A stretch of 25,630 bases of DNA from Caldivirga sp. UBA161 (lineage in GTDB: Archaea; Thermoproteota; Thermoprotei; Thermoproteales; Thermocladiaceae): positions 1 to 25,630 of the forward strand of contig NZ_DAXS01000080.1 of assembly GCF_002506515.1 (NCBI RefSeq). The letters run 5' to 3'. The stretch's first letter is position 1. The number at the start of each line of letters is the position of its first letter. Under the pieces are notes generated by a model. The model had not been told where the DNA came from. It ran no database searches and was given only the letters and a program-made list of their open reading frames with translations. This document shows positions 15,114 to 22,911 of the stretch, piece by piece. A program made the position numbers and the translations under genes.

Positions 15114-16437
15114 CCTATGGGCTAGGTACGGTAATGGGGATTGGATTCTAAGGGGATTATCATTAAGCCTTAAGGATGGTGAAGTGGGGTTAGTGATTGG
15201 TGATACTGGTTCAGGGAAAACAACACTCGTTAAGGCGCTTGCCGGTGTAATTCACTTAACTGGTGGTTTAGCTAAGGGCGTGATTAAGGTTAATGATACT
15301 GAATTAAGTGGTGCCGAACCTAGGGAGAGGAGTAGGTTAATTGGCGTCCTTTACCAGGACCCGGCAATACACTTCATTTACCCAAGGGTTGATGAGGATC
15401 TTGAATTAACTGCCATTGAGAATGATGTAAGTGTTAACGCTATACTGAATACCGCCGGTTTAAGTAATGAGGTATTGGGTAAATTAGTCACTGAATTATC
15501 AATGGGTCAACTTCAGAGGCTTGCAATAGCTAAACTGATTACGAGGGGGGTTAAGGTGATTATTATGGATGAGCCATTAGCCCACCTTGATCAGAATGCT
15601 GTTGAATTACTAGTTACGTTAATTAGGGGAATTAAGAGGAGGGGCATATCAATACTCATACTTGAGCATAGGTATGAGCATGTCATTGGCTCAGTGGATA
15701 AGGTTCTTCAGCTTAATGATGGTAAATTAAGTGAATTAAGTAGCCTTAGTGGATTAACTAGGCGTAGGTATATTATTAGGAGCGTAAGCAGTAATACTGA
15801 TGGTGGTTGGCTTAAGTTAAGTAACGTGTGGTTTAAGTATGATGACTCATACGTACTCCGCGGCATTAACCTATCAGCATCATCAAGTAGGGTTATTTTC
15901 ATAGGGCCTAATGGTAGTGGTAAATCAACATTACTTAAACTAATTCTAGGTGTTGTTAAGCCAAGTAAAGGTAAGGTAATCGTAGATCACTCACACCCAA
16001 TGCTTTATATGCCTCAAGACGTGAACGTGGTAATGTCAATGACTGATACAGTGGAGGAATTGTACATTGAGTTAGCTAAGGCTGCTGGTAGGAATGCGAG
16101 TATTGAGGATCTTAAACGTGAATTGAAGGCGCTTGAAATGCATATAAATACTTCAGATGATCCGCTACACTTGTCAGAGGGGCAGAAGAGGATACTTATG
16201 CTTACTATGGCTAAGCTACTGAAGCCCACACTCATGATTATTGATGAGCCAACCTCAGGGCTTTCAAGCAGGTATAGCTTCGAGTTGGCTGAGTTCATTA
16301 ATCAATCAAACTTAAGGGTTATTATAGCTACTCAGGATCTGCATTTCGCATCCTTAATAAGGGATAGTGACGTATTCTACGTGAAAGGGCAAGAGGGGTA
16401 TGTTGCTAAGGTGAATGTGAGCGAGTATGTTCTATGA
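15097..16437 (+). CDS. ECF transporter ATPase, fused double ABC domain
   Basis: A 446-residue protein with two ABC ATPase domains in one chain, equivalent to EcfA plus EcfA'. It powers vitamin uptake at the cytoplasmic face. Domain 1 has Walker A GDTGSGKTT (35-43), signature LSMGQLQRLAIAK, Walker B VIIMDEP and switch His in ILEHRYEH. Domain 2 has Walker A GPNGSGKST, signature LSEGQKRILMLTMAK and Walker B LMIIDEP, with Q in ATQDLH where the switch His usually sits. Domain 2 is therefore somewhat less canonical. A GGAGG at 15076-15080 about 16 nt before the ATG could serve as a ribosome site. Overlaps with the genes on both sides imply translational coupling. Confidence 0.92.
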   Translation: MLVVSDLWARYGNGDWILRGLSLSLKDGEVGLVIGDTGSGKTTLVKALAGVIHLTGGLAKGVIKVNDTELSGAEPRERSRLIGVLYQDPAIHFIYPRVDEDLELTAIENDVSVNAILNTAGLSNEVLGKLVTELSMGQLQRLAIAKLITRGVKVIIMDEPLAHLDQNAVELLVTLIRGIKRRGISILILEHRYEHVIGSVDKVLQLNDGKLSELSSLSGLTRRRYIIRSVSSNTDGGWLKLSNVWFKYDDSYVLRGINLSASSSRVIFIGPNGSGKSTLLKLILGVVKPSKGKVIVDHSHPMLYMPQDVNVVMSMTDTVEELYIELAKAAGRNASIEDLKRELKALEMHINTSDDPLHLSEGQKRILMLTMAKLLKPTLMIIDEPTSGLSSRYSFELAEFINQSNLRVIIATQDLHFASLIRDSDVFYVKGQEGYVAKVNVSEYVL

Positions 16438-17140
16438 GTGGGTTAAGCCTGTTGTGAAGGGTGCTGAGGGTTTGCTGAGGGGTATGTCGATTATAGGTAA
16501 GTTTACGGTAATGCTATCATTCATACCATACCTAGCATCCTACTGGTTCATGAATTTAACTGAGCTCATACCCATTACTGTAACCGGCCTAGTCATGGGT
16601 GTGGTTTACCTAGTATTAATAGGGGATTCAATAAGGAGGTTAAGGCCACTAATACTGGTGTGGATTCTATCCGAAGCCACTGGATTGCTAGTGGTGTTAA
16701 TGTCTAAAGGGGGGTTAAACTTCATAATGCTGCTTAATGTAACAATCCTATCAACCCTAATACTAGTACTATTAATCGGTGTAGTGGTTTCACTTGCATT
16801 ACTTAGTTTAAGCGAGGTGAGGTATATTCTTAGCATAATGGGCTTAGGTACATTGGGTGAGTCACTGGTATTGTCACTTAGATATCTTTTAAATGCATCA
16901 ATAGGCATGGATGAGGCCTATATGGTGCTTAAGTCACTTGGTAATGTTAAACCTAGGCTATTGGTTAATTCACTGGTGGCTAATGGTGTAAGGTACTCTA
17001 TAATACTTGCACAATACATTGAGTACTACGGCATACCCAGTGTTAAGCCTAGGATAGCCTTAAGGAGGCTTGACTCAATAGCCCTAATACCATTAATACT
17101 CTACTTAACTCTACTTACACTGCGAACTACTCTAGCATGA
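16427..17140 (+). CDS. ECF transporter transmembrane T component, divergent
   Basis: A 237-residue membrane protein in the operon position of EcfT, the scaffold that couples ATPases to the S component. Hydrophobic helices occur near 25-45, 47-68, 72-92, 95-125 and 215-235. The long amphipathic coupling region (about 145-215) is recognisable as SLRYLLNASIGMDEAYMVLKSLG and LAQYIEYYGI. However, both positions where EcfT proteins carry the Ala-Arg-Gly coupling motif have lost the Arg, reading SLG and YYG. The identification leans on context and helix layout more than on motifs. It overlaps the ATPase gene by 11 bp and ends the operon. Confidence 0.75.
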   Translation: MFYEWVKPVVKGAEGLLRGMSIIGKFTVMLSFIPYLASYWFMNLTELIPITVTGLVMGVVYLVLIGDSIRRLRPLILVWILSEATGLLVVLMSKGGLNFIMLLNVTILSTLILVLLIGVVVSLALLSLSEVRYILSIMGLGTLGESLVLSLRYLLNASIGMDEAYMVLKSLGNVKPRLLVNSLVANGVRYSIILAQYIEYYGIPSVKPRIALRRLDSIALIPLILYLTLLTLRTTLA

Positions 17141-17204
17141 TGAATGCTACACATGCGAGTGATTAGTTTAGTTGGCTTTTACATGCTTAATAGCAGTGTA
17201 ACGC

Positions 17205-17216
17205 TTTTATTTAAAG
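17205..17216 (+). promoter_or_regulatory. TATA box of nicotinamidase gene
   Basis: TTTTATTTAAAG, centred 25 bp before the ATG at 17235. It shows that this gene has its own promoter despite following the ECF operon. Confidence 0.65.
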
Positions 17217-17234
17217 CCTAATCCCTTAAACTCG

Positions 17235-17852
17235 ATGAGGATTAAGGAGGCTGTTGAGGTTCCTGAACTTGAGGTTAAGGAAAGCATTACTGTTGATTCC
17301 TCCAGGACTGCGGTGTTGGTTGTTGATATGCAGAATGACTTCGTTAGGAGTAATGGTAAGCTCTATGTGCCTGATGCTGAGAAGACTATTAGGCCTATTG
17401 CTGACTTACTTGAAAAGGCTAGGGAGAGTGGGGTGAGGGTAATTTATACTCAGGATTGGCATTTTAAAGATGACCCGGAGTTTAGAATATGGGGTGAGCA
17501 CTGCATTATGGGTACTTGGGGTGCTGAGATTGTTGAGGAACTTAAGCCTCAGCCTAATGATATAGTTATTAGGAAGAGGAGGTATGATGCATTCTTTGGC
17601 ACTGACTTAGATTACGTACTTAGGCATGTTGCTAGGGCTGATACATTGATAATAACCGGCACTGTGGCCAACATATGCGTACTCCACACGGCTGGCAGCG
17701 CTGCGTTGAACTGGTATAAGGTTATTGTACCTATTGATGCGGTGTCGGCATTAAATAGGTTTGACTACTTAGCGTCATTAAGGCAGGTGAGCTTCCTTTA
17801 TAGGGGTGATTTAACAACAGTGAATGGTATTGCCTTCAAGAATCCACGATAG
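17235..17852 (+). CDS. pncA: nicotinamidase (isochorismatase-family)
   Basis: A 205-residue cysteine hydrolase of the isochorismatase superfamily, most like PncA, which deaminates nicotinamide to nicotinate for NAD salvage. The triad appears as D31 (VVDMQNDF), K114 (RKRRYDAF) and C148 (TVANICVLHTA). Metal ligands are D74 and H76 (QDWHF) and H89. The EHCIMGTWGAE stretch (88-98) matches the PncA signature HCVxGTxGAE and argues against isochorismatase. The N-terminus is about 20 residues longer than typical PncA. The gene has its own leaderless promoter and lies 94 bp after the ECF operon, hinting at a shared theme of cofactor acquisition. Nicotinamidase is the best call, though related amidases are possible. 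Confidence 0.85.
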   Translation: MRIKEAVEVPELEVKESITVDSSRTAVLVVDMQNDFVRSNGKLYVPDAEKTIRPIADLLEKARESGVRVIYTQDWHFKDDPEFRIWGEHCIMGTWGAEIVEELKPQPNDIVIRKRRYDAFFGTDLDYVLRHVARADTLIITGTVANICVLHTAGSAALNWYKVIVPIDAVSALNRFDYLASLRQVSFLYRGDLTTVNGIAFKNPR

Positions 17853-17883
17853 GCTGTTTAACCTAAATTTAATTAAATCACCC

Positions 17884-18456
17884 TTAACTTAAAGCCTGTG
17901 GTTTACTGGAATCCTTGTTTTCACTGCATTTAATTAATACATCATTTAATAATTCATTCAATTCCTTATTATTCACCCTATTCAATAATTCCTTAACTTC
18001 ACTTAGGTAATTTCTAACTAAGTCTGATGTACCGTAGTTTAACTCCCTGTATTGGCATGCCCTAATTAACGTAGCTAACTTATCGCTGATAGCGACTACA
18101 ATTGCCTCAGGGCTCTTTAAATTAACATACTCATTAAATTCATCACCAAATCCTAATTCCCCAACAATATTTGCTTCAAGCAACCTCCATTGGTTTAAAC
18201 CCATCTTATCCCTAACAATCCTTGATACATTACCTGTCACTGACTCTGCAGCATCATGAATTAACGCTAATAGGGATGCCTTACCTGCATCCAAGCCCAT
18301 TAACTTAGCCAGTGAGGCTGCTATGTATGATGCTAGGAGGGTGTGCTCAGCCACGGTTTCAGGGCCCCTAACACCAGCGTTAACCCACCCTATCCTAGGT
18401 ATCCCAGCTAATGAATCCACTAGTTTTAAAAGCCTCCATAAATTAAGCATAATCAC
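17884..18456 (-). CDS. HD-domain phosphohydrolase (YfbR/COG1896-like)
   Basis: A 190-residue metal-dependent phosphohydrolase of the HD superfamily. The pattern is visible as TVAEHTLLASYIA (H38), LIHDAAES (H67-D68) and ISDKLAT (D125), matching the bacterial 5'-deoxynucleotidase YfbR and its archaeal homologs. A nucleotide monophosphatase role is plausible but unproven. The start is either GTG 18456 or ATG 18450. A weak TATA (near 18477-18484) about 25 bp upstream favours the GTG. That GTG also sits within GGGGTGAT, which would be a good Shine-Dalgarno sequence for the ATG but at very short spacing. Divergent from ksgA with only a few bases between starts. Confidence 0.8.
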   Translation of the reverse strand: MIMLNLWRLLKLVDSLAGIPRIGWVNAGVRGPETVAEHTLLASYIAASLAKLMGLDAGKASLLALIHDAAESVTGNVSRIVRDKMGLNQWRLLEANIVGELGFGDEFNEYVNLKSPEAIVVAISDKLATLIRACQYRELNYGTSDLVRNYLSEVKELLNRVNNKELNELLNDVLIKCSENKDSSKPQALS

Positions 18457-18460
18457 CCCT

Positions 18461-19282
18461 GTGGTTGAACTTAATGACTTTTACGCAGTAGATAAGTGGA
18501 CTCTAATTAGGTTAGCTAAGTCAGCCCTGGGGCTTGGGGTTAGGGTTGGTGGTGATGTGCATTTTATGGTTGATCCATGGTACTTAAATGCCATTGCCGA
18601 ATTAACTAAGGGTGAGAGGATTCTTGAGGTAGGCTTTGGTTTAAGCTACTTAACGCATTACTTGGTTAAGTATGCTCAACACGTGTTTGCATGTGACGTG
18701 AATCCAATGATGATTAAGGCCATTAATGCTATTGGGTTAAGTGGGGTTAATGCTGACTTATTCATATGTGATGCATTAACTTATAAGCCACCCATTGGGT
18801 TAACCATTGTTTCAAACATACCCTACAGCATTACGACTAGGCTATTGTTAAGATTACTGACTAATTACGGTGCTAGGAGATTAGTATTAACATTACAGAG
18901 GGAGGTGGCCTTAAGGCTTGCGGCTAAGCCTGGCTCCACAAATTACGGTAGGCTCTCTGTGATTACTCAATGCCTAAGTTCAGTCAAGATAATTAAGCAT
19001 GTGCCTCCATGGGCTTTTTGGCCAAGGCCCAAGGTGTATTCAACAATCGTTGAATTAAAGCCTTTACCTAAACCATGCGTTGACGTGAAGGCTTTAGAGT
19101 CATTAACGAGTAAATTATTCACCCAACCCAATAAGAGGGCGTTTAAGGTTATTAGGCAATTCTACGGTTTAAGTGAAAGGGAAGTACCTGGTTACCTACT
19201 TAATAAGAGGGTTAGGGAGTTAAGTATTGATGAGGTTACTGAATTAGTTAATGTTTTAGTAAATATGGGAAAAATTACATAA
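18461..19282 (+). CDS. ksgA: 16S rRNA dimethyladenosine transferase KsgA/Dim1
   Basis: About 273 residues, a SAM-dependent methyltransferase that dimethylates the two adjacent adenines near the 3' end of 16S rRNA. Evidence includes a GQNFLVD-like GGDVHFMVD segment near residue 30, motif I ILEVGFGLSYLT, the adenine-binding NIPYS (family NLPYxI), and the C-terminal PWAFWPRPKVYSTIVEL, which matches the family PxxFxPxPxVxS. The open frame extends upstream to an ATG at 18323, but that would lie inside the divergent HD gene and encodes no family residues. I therefore start at GTG 18461. TATA-like stretches at 18424-18431 and 18439-18446 both lie within the HD coding region, so the promoter is embedded there. 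Confidence 0.9.
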   Translation: MVELNDFYAVDKWTLIRLAKSALGLGVRVGGDVHFMVDPWYLNAIAELTKGERILEVGFGLSYLTHYLVKYAQHVFACDVNPMMIKAINAIGLSGVNADLFICDALTYKPPIGLTIVSNIPYSITTRLLLRLLTNYGARRLVLTLQREVALRLAAKPGSTNYGRLSVITQCLSSVKIIKHVPPWAFWPRPKVYSTIVELKPLPKPCVDVKALESLTSKLFTQPNKRAFKVIRQFYGLSEREVPGYLLNKRVRELSIDEVTELVNVLVNMGKIT

Positions 19283-19382
19283 TTACAGCCATGTGATATA
19301 TATCGCATGATTATGCCTATATATGTAACATATGCTTTTTATGCATAATTCACCCGCTTTTATTAAGCATAGGAAATAAACT
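19283..19382. promoter_or_regulatory. AT-rich regulatory region with GCAT/ATGC inverted repeats
   Basis: Contains GATATATATC (19295-19304), GCATGATTATGC (19305-19316) and an ATTATGC/GCATAAT inverted pair (19310-19316 and 19343-19349). A TATA box TTTTATTAAG (19358-19367) follows, about 26 bp before the ATG at 19389. The density of GCAT half-sites suggests operator function (inference). Confidence 0.4.
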
Positions 19383-19388
19383 ATGCAT

Positions 19389-19943
19389 ATGCAGAAGTCA
19401 ATTAACATAATACTGTTAAGGGAGGGTGAATTGGATAAGTTACTTGGGGACTTAGCATACATTAACAAGGCTATTAGAGGTGATAAATCACCCCCAGTCT
19501 ACCGTAGGGTAAGGAAGTTTAAGAAAATGGGCGTACTAATTGTAAATAAGGGCACTGTCAAATTAACCACTAATCCGCTTCTCTTAGCTTCATTTGAGGT
19601 TAATGATGATTCCATAAGGATACTTGACTTCGCATTACTGTATCAGAATAAGGAGCTCCACGTAATATCATCAATATGCGGCGCAATATGTGAACGGTGC
19701 CCAAGATTGCAAGCATGCTCACTACTACTTAAAAGTATATTTGAAGAACTAGGTATATGCACAGCCAGGGGTGTTACACCAGTTGAGGTTATTAGATTCA
19801 TGATTAATGAATGCCTAGGTAATTCAAAGCGCATTAAGATGGTGATTGACATGAGGGATCACGCTCACAGGTCAATACCTGATGATGGAAAATACATCAT
19901 CATAAACACCCACAAAAACAGTAAGCCCACTAACGTAATTTGA
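19389..19943 (+). CDS. Cys-rich hypothetical protein, possible winged-helix regulator
   Basis: About 184 residues; no family recognised. The N-terminal 65 residues alternate helices and a basic RRVRKFKKMGVLIVNKGTVKL segment that could be the end of a winged helix. The middle has cysteines spaced C-x3-C-x2-C-x5-C (in SICGAICERCPRLQAC) plus one Cys 14 residues later, suitable for an Fe-S cluster or zinc. The C-terminus is Lys/His-rich. A metal- or redox-sensing regulator would fit but is inference. Two in-frame ATGs (19383 and 19389) are possible; TATA spacing favours 19389. Confidence 0.65.
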   Translation: MQKSINIILLREGELDKLLGDLAYINKAIRGDKSPPVYRRVRKFKKMGVLIVNKGTVKLTTNPLLLASFEVNDDSIRILDFALLYQNKELHVISSICGAICERCPRLQACSLLLKSIFEELGICTARGVTPVEVIRFMINECLGNSKRIKMVIDMRDHAHRSIPDDGKYIIINTHKNSKPTNVI

Positions 19944-20035
19944 TTACTTAGTTTAATCTCATTTATTTCCATTGAAATAGTTTACCCTACTTTATTGCAT
20001 TTAATCAGATAATGAAACTCCCTACTGGATTTTCC

Positions 20036-21565
20036 TTAAAACCTATAGTACTGCTTAAGTGCATTAACTATGTCTGCATTATTTATGAATGTTAATGATG
20101 CATTAACAGCCACTTTCCAATACTCGTTACTATTATTGTAATATAATTGTATTATCTGGTTAAGCTTATATGAGAATTCAGAATACTCCTTCTCATTAAT
20201 CTCATTAGCCCTTGGGTCACTGCCAATATCCACTAGGTATCTTTCATCAAATCCAAATAACCAACCATTGAAGCCATCTGTAATTAACTCAGGTACTGCG
20301 CCATCCCTTGAGGCTAACGTTGGTGTTCCATTCATAGATGACTTCATGAATGATGTACCGCTAGCCTCCCAGCCTGGGAAGGGGGTGAAGAGTAGTAGCT
20401 TAACCTTGGGTAATACATTCTTAGCCACATTAATGTCGTAGTCATGAATGTAAACTACATTATTATACTTAATAGCCAACTCCCTGAACCTCTTCATCAT
20501 TGATAATCCCCATTCATCAAATGGGTGAGCCTTACCTCCAAGCACGAAGACTACATCATCCTTCTGCGGATTCTCTTCAATGAACCTCAGTATGAAGTCA
20601 GGCCTCTTATACCTTGTTAACCTCCTAATCCACGCCACTGTAAATGAGTCGCCTAACCTTAAGCCGGGCTTATATTTAGATAAGAATGACTCAAGTTCAC
20701 TAACCATTTCCCTCTTTATTCTTGATAATTCATCAATATTTAACTTACCTTCCATGTAAGCCTTAAGCACCCTACCATCAACCCACCTAATTAAATCAAC
20801 GCCATTGGTTATTGCCCTAACCTTATGCATGTGGTGCGGTATTACTTTAGAGACAACATCTCTCATTTTCTTAGACACCACAATAACCTCACTACTCATA
20901 GATAATCCCAATTCAGTTAATACTACTGGGTCCTCAAAGAACCTGAAGCCGAATTCCCTCCTAAACAATTCAGCTGGGAATGATGGGTGGCCCCAGGGCC
21001 CAGGTGTATGTATTATGATCCTGTACTTCTGTGGTGGTAGAGGTAGTACCAGTGGAAGTATTGCAGTGTAGGCTTCCTGAAGGTCTATTACATCAACATT
21101 CCTTAAACCAATCCTACTTCTAATATACTCAGCGGCGCCCTTGGCTAATAGGACGTACTTGTAGAATTTACTATCAATATCCTGCTCAATGTATAATCTA
21201 TCAACTAAGTCATAAGCCCACCTGGGTGATTGTGGGCTTAGGAAGGCTACCTTAGCGTTATTAAGCCTATACTCTAGTACGTTTACGTAGACTTCACTAT
21301 CCTTTAGGTTAATTCTCAGGTAACCTGCTGGATTCAACATACTCCTAAAGGATCTGGGGTGCCTTTGAGGTACTGGCACTGGGTTATTACTGTTATCGAA
21401 GATATAGTCAACGTAACCATTATTGTAAAGCAGCGTTATGACTACGTATGGCTTATTCATCCTCGCCATGGCGTAGAACTTATCAGCCTCAAGGACGCCT
21501 AAACCACCTGAGTAGGTGTATCCCTCATCTAGTCCTATTTCAGGCGTTACGCTTACAATAACCAC
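20036..21565 (-). CDS. alpha-glucan phosphorylase, short archaeal GT35-like type
   Basis: A 509-residue GT-B-fold enzyme related to glycogen/maltodextrin phosphorylase, which releases glucose-1-phosphate from alpha-1,4-glucans. The N-terminus YTYSGGLGVLEADKF (16-30) matches the phosphorylase IYSGGLGVLAGDHLK, as does the following LLYNNGYV. C-terminal signatures are RRLTRYKRPDF (314-324), GGKAHPFDEWG (343-353) and EASGTSFMKSSMNG (400-413), where K408 corresponds to the pyridoxal-phosphate lysine. The length matches the short archaeal phosphorylases (around 500) rather than the 800-residue ones. Distinguishing it from GT5 glycogen synthase rests on these motifs. The start is GTG with TATA 25 bp upstream. 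A 9-bp inverted repeat links the TATA box to the start codon. Confidence 0.82.
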   Translation of the reverse strand: MVIVSVTPEIGLDEGYTYSGGLGVLEADKFYAMARMNKPYVVITLLYNNGYVDYIFDNSNNPVPVPQRHPRSFRSMLNPAGYLRINLKDSEVYVNVLEYRLNNAKVAFLSPQSPRWAYDLVDRLYIEQDIDSKFYKYVLLAKGAAEYIRSRIGLRNVDVIDLQEAYTAILPLVLPLPPQKYRIIIHTPGPWGHPSFPAELFRREFGFRFFEDPVVLTELGLSMSSEVIVVSKKMRDVVSKVIPHHMHKVRAITNGVDLIRWVDGRVLKAYMEGKLNIDELSRIKREMVSELESFLSKYKPGLRLGDSFTVAWIRRLTRYKRPDFILRFIEENPQKDDVVFVLGGKAHPFDEWGLSMMKRFRELAIKYNNVVYIHDYDINVAKNVLPKVKLLLFTPFPGWEASGTSFMKSSMNGTPTLASRDGAVPELITDGFNGWLFGFDERYLVDIGSDPRANEINEKEYSEFSYKLNQIIQLYYNNSNEYWKVAVNASLTFINNADIVNALKQYYRF

Positions 21566-21594
21566 ACACGCATCAAGTGAAGTGGTTATTAAGC
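21557..21594 (-). promoter_or_regulatory. phosphorylase promoter with 9-bp inverted repeat
   Basis: AATAACCAC (21557-21565) and GTGGTTATT (21582-21590) form exact arms separated by 16 bp. One arm overlaps the TATA box (21587-21594, CTTAATAA on the minus strand) and the other contains the GTG start codon, so bound protein would cover the whole initiation region. Confidence 0.55.
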
Positions 21595-21643
21595 CTTTTC
21601 TCAGAGTATTACCCTAAATCACGCTAATATTACCTCATTGGCT

Positions 21644-22624
21644 TCACTTAATGTTAAGCTTAGTTCCATTACTTATGGAGTATGTAACCAACCTACTACT
21701 GCCCCTTGGCATTATAAGCCTATTAACCAACCCCTTCCTTAGGAGTAGCCTTAATGATGCCCTAACGGTTCTTTGAGGTATGAGAGTCTTCTCAATAATC
21801 TCCTTAGGTGTTAATGGGCCTTCGTACTCAAGTACCTTAAGTATTAGTTTAGCGCTTGGGGGTAGGTCACTGATCATTGATTCAATAATCCTCCTATAGC
21901 GATCAAGGGTAGTGGCGGTGGATAACTTAACTAGTTTAATTTCAGGGCCCTTAAATATCGTCACCTTTGTCGTGTTAATATTCCTCCTAACTAACCCATC
22001 TGCAATAACCTCTATCTTACTTCTTGAAAGCAAGTCACTAATCACTATTCTTGAATCATCAGGGACTATGACCGGAACCCTAGCTATGTTCGTTGAATTA
22101 ATGGGCACTATTTCAAAGGACCTTAATCCACCATATATGAGCACACCACCAGCACTGAGGGCGTAGGCTGTTGAGCCTATTGGCGTCGCCACTATTAAAC
22201 CATCGGCACTATCCCTCCATGCGTATTCATTATTTATAATGAGCGTATACTCCATTAAAGTGGCACTCCTAGCAGGTGCTATTACAATATCGTTAACCGC
22301 AACGTAACCCTGACCAGTGGTTAAGGTTGGTATAACCTCAATAGTGTAATTACCCTTCTTAAGGCTATTCATTAAATCATTGAAATCCGCAACGTTAACA
22401 GTGTTTAAGTAACCTGCACCATAGCCTATGGTTATTATTGGTTTATCTAATCCGGCTAATTTATGAAGGGCACTGAGTATGAACCTATCAGTGCCAAGTA
22501 CCCCAATGAAGTCATACCTTGAGAAAACCGATTCATCCGCAGTGAGGGAGTATGAGTCTACTTCACCATCCTCAGTGAACTCCCTAGGTAATTTACCATC
22601 CTTAGTAAGCACCATTATTTTCAT
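21644..22624 (-). CDS. NAD kinase-like protein fused to C-terminal winged helix
   Basis: A 326-residue two-domain protein. Residues 1-240 have the ATP-NAD kinase fold: PIITIGYGAGYLN (62-74), AVNDIVI (109-115), DGLIVATPIGSTAYALSAGG (141-160, the strongest family signature) and the following VPIN. The catalytic GGDGT motif is altered to GTDRF (44-48), keeping D46, and NE is ND (111-112). Residues 256-318 form a winged helix-turn-helix (AKLILKVLEYEGPLTPKEII, then IPQRTVRASLRLLLRKGLV and a wing). NAD kinases normally end before this. The combination suggests an NAD(P)-responsive regulator, or a kinase that also binds DNA, in the style of RbkR. Leaderless by a TATA box 24 bp upstream. Confidence 0.85.
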   Translation of the reverse strand: MKIMVLTKDGKLPREFTEDGEVDSYSLTADESVFSRYDFIGVLGTDRFILSALHKLAGLDKPIITIGYGAGYLNTVNVADFNDLMNSLKKGNYTIEVIPTLTTGQGYVAVNDIVIAPARSATLMEYTLIINNEYAWRDSADGLIVATPIGSTAYALSAGGVLIYGGLRSFEIVPINSTNIARVPVIVPDDSRIVISDLLSRSKIEVIADGLVRRNINTTKVTIFKGPEIKLVKLSTATTLDRYRRIIESMISDLPPSAKLILKVLEYEGPLTPKEIIEKTLIPQRTVRASLRLLLRKGLVNRLIMPRGSSRLVTYSISNGTKLNIK

Positions 22625-22642
22625 TACGTATTCAGCACCACA

Positions 22643-22654
22643 GTTAAATAAACC
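22643..22654 (-). promoter_or_regulatory. TATA box of NAD kinase-like gene
   Basis: GGTTTATTTAAC on the minus strand, centred 24 bp before the ATG. It resembles the GGTTTATTAACC box of the ECF operon promoter, including one GGTTTA half-site. Confidence 0.55.
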
Positions 22655-22911
22655 TACTATTAAGCTTTACGTAATTACACTAAGAGCATGAATCCTACGC
22701 ATATCCTCTAGAGGCTTATTATTGAAACACACCACTATTACCTATACTGCCCTCTCCCCGCCATAGGGATGAGGCTTATTCCCCCCTCTTGCCAAATCAC
22801 TAAGCAGCTTAGAAATGCTCTAAGACTCCACTGCGGCTTTAAGAGAGCATGCTTAAGAGGAACCTTACCTATAATTCTACATTAAGCTAACTGGGTTGAC
22901 TACAATTAAGG
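22655..22911. other. structured intergenic region, possible unidentified ncRNA
   Basis: No open frame of note. It holds several inverted repeats: CCTCTAGAGG (22705-22714), a GC-rich hairpin between 22751 and 22774 (CCTC-T-CCC against GGG-AT-GAGG), CTAAG-CAG-CTTAG (22800-22812), and TGCTCT/AGAGCA (22816-22821 with 22843-22848). The 10-mer GAGGCTTATT occurs twice, at 22711 and 22771. I could not fit RNase P, SRP or H/ACA consensus to it. Confidence 0.35.

Noticed and set aside
17137..17160. C box ATGATGA at the end of the EcfT gene
   Set aside because: It overlaps the stop codon region and no D box follows within sRNA range.
18323..18460. N-terminal extension of ksgA from the ATG at 18323
   Set aside because: It is fully antisense to the HD gene, encodes nothing family-like, and KsgA homology begins after 18461.
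22740..22911. RNase P RNA (type T) or SRP RNA in the large intergenic gap
   Set aside because: I could not find the conserved P4 (CR-I/CR-V) sequences or the SRP helix 8 motif on either strand.
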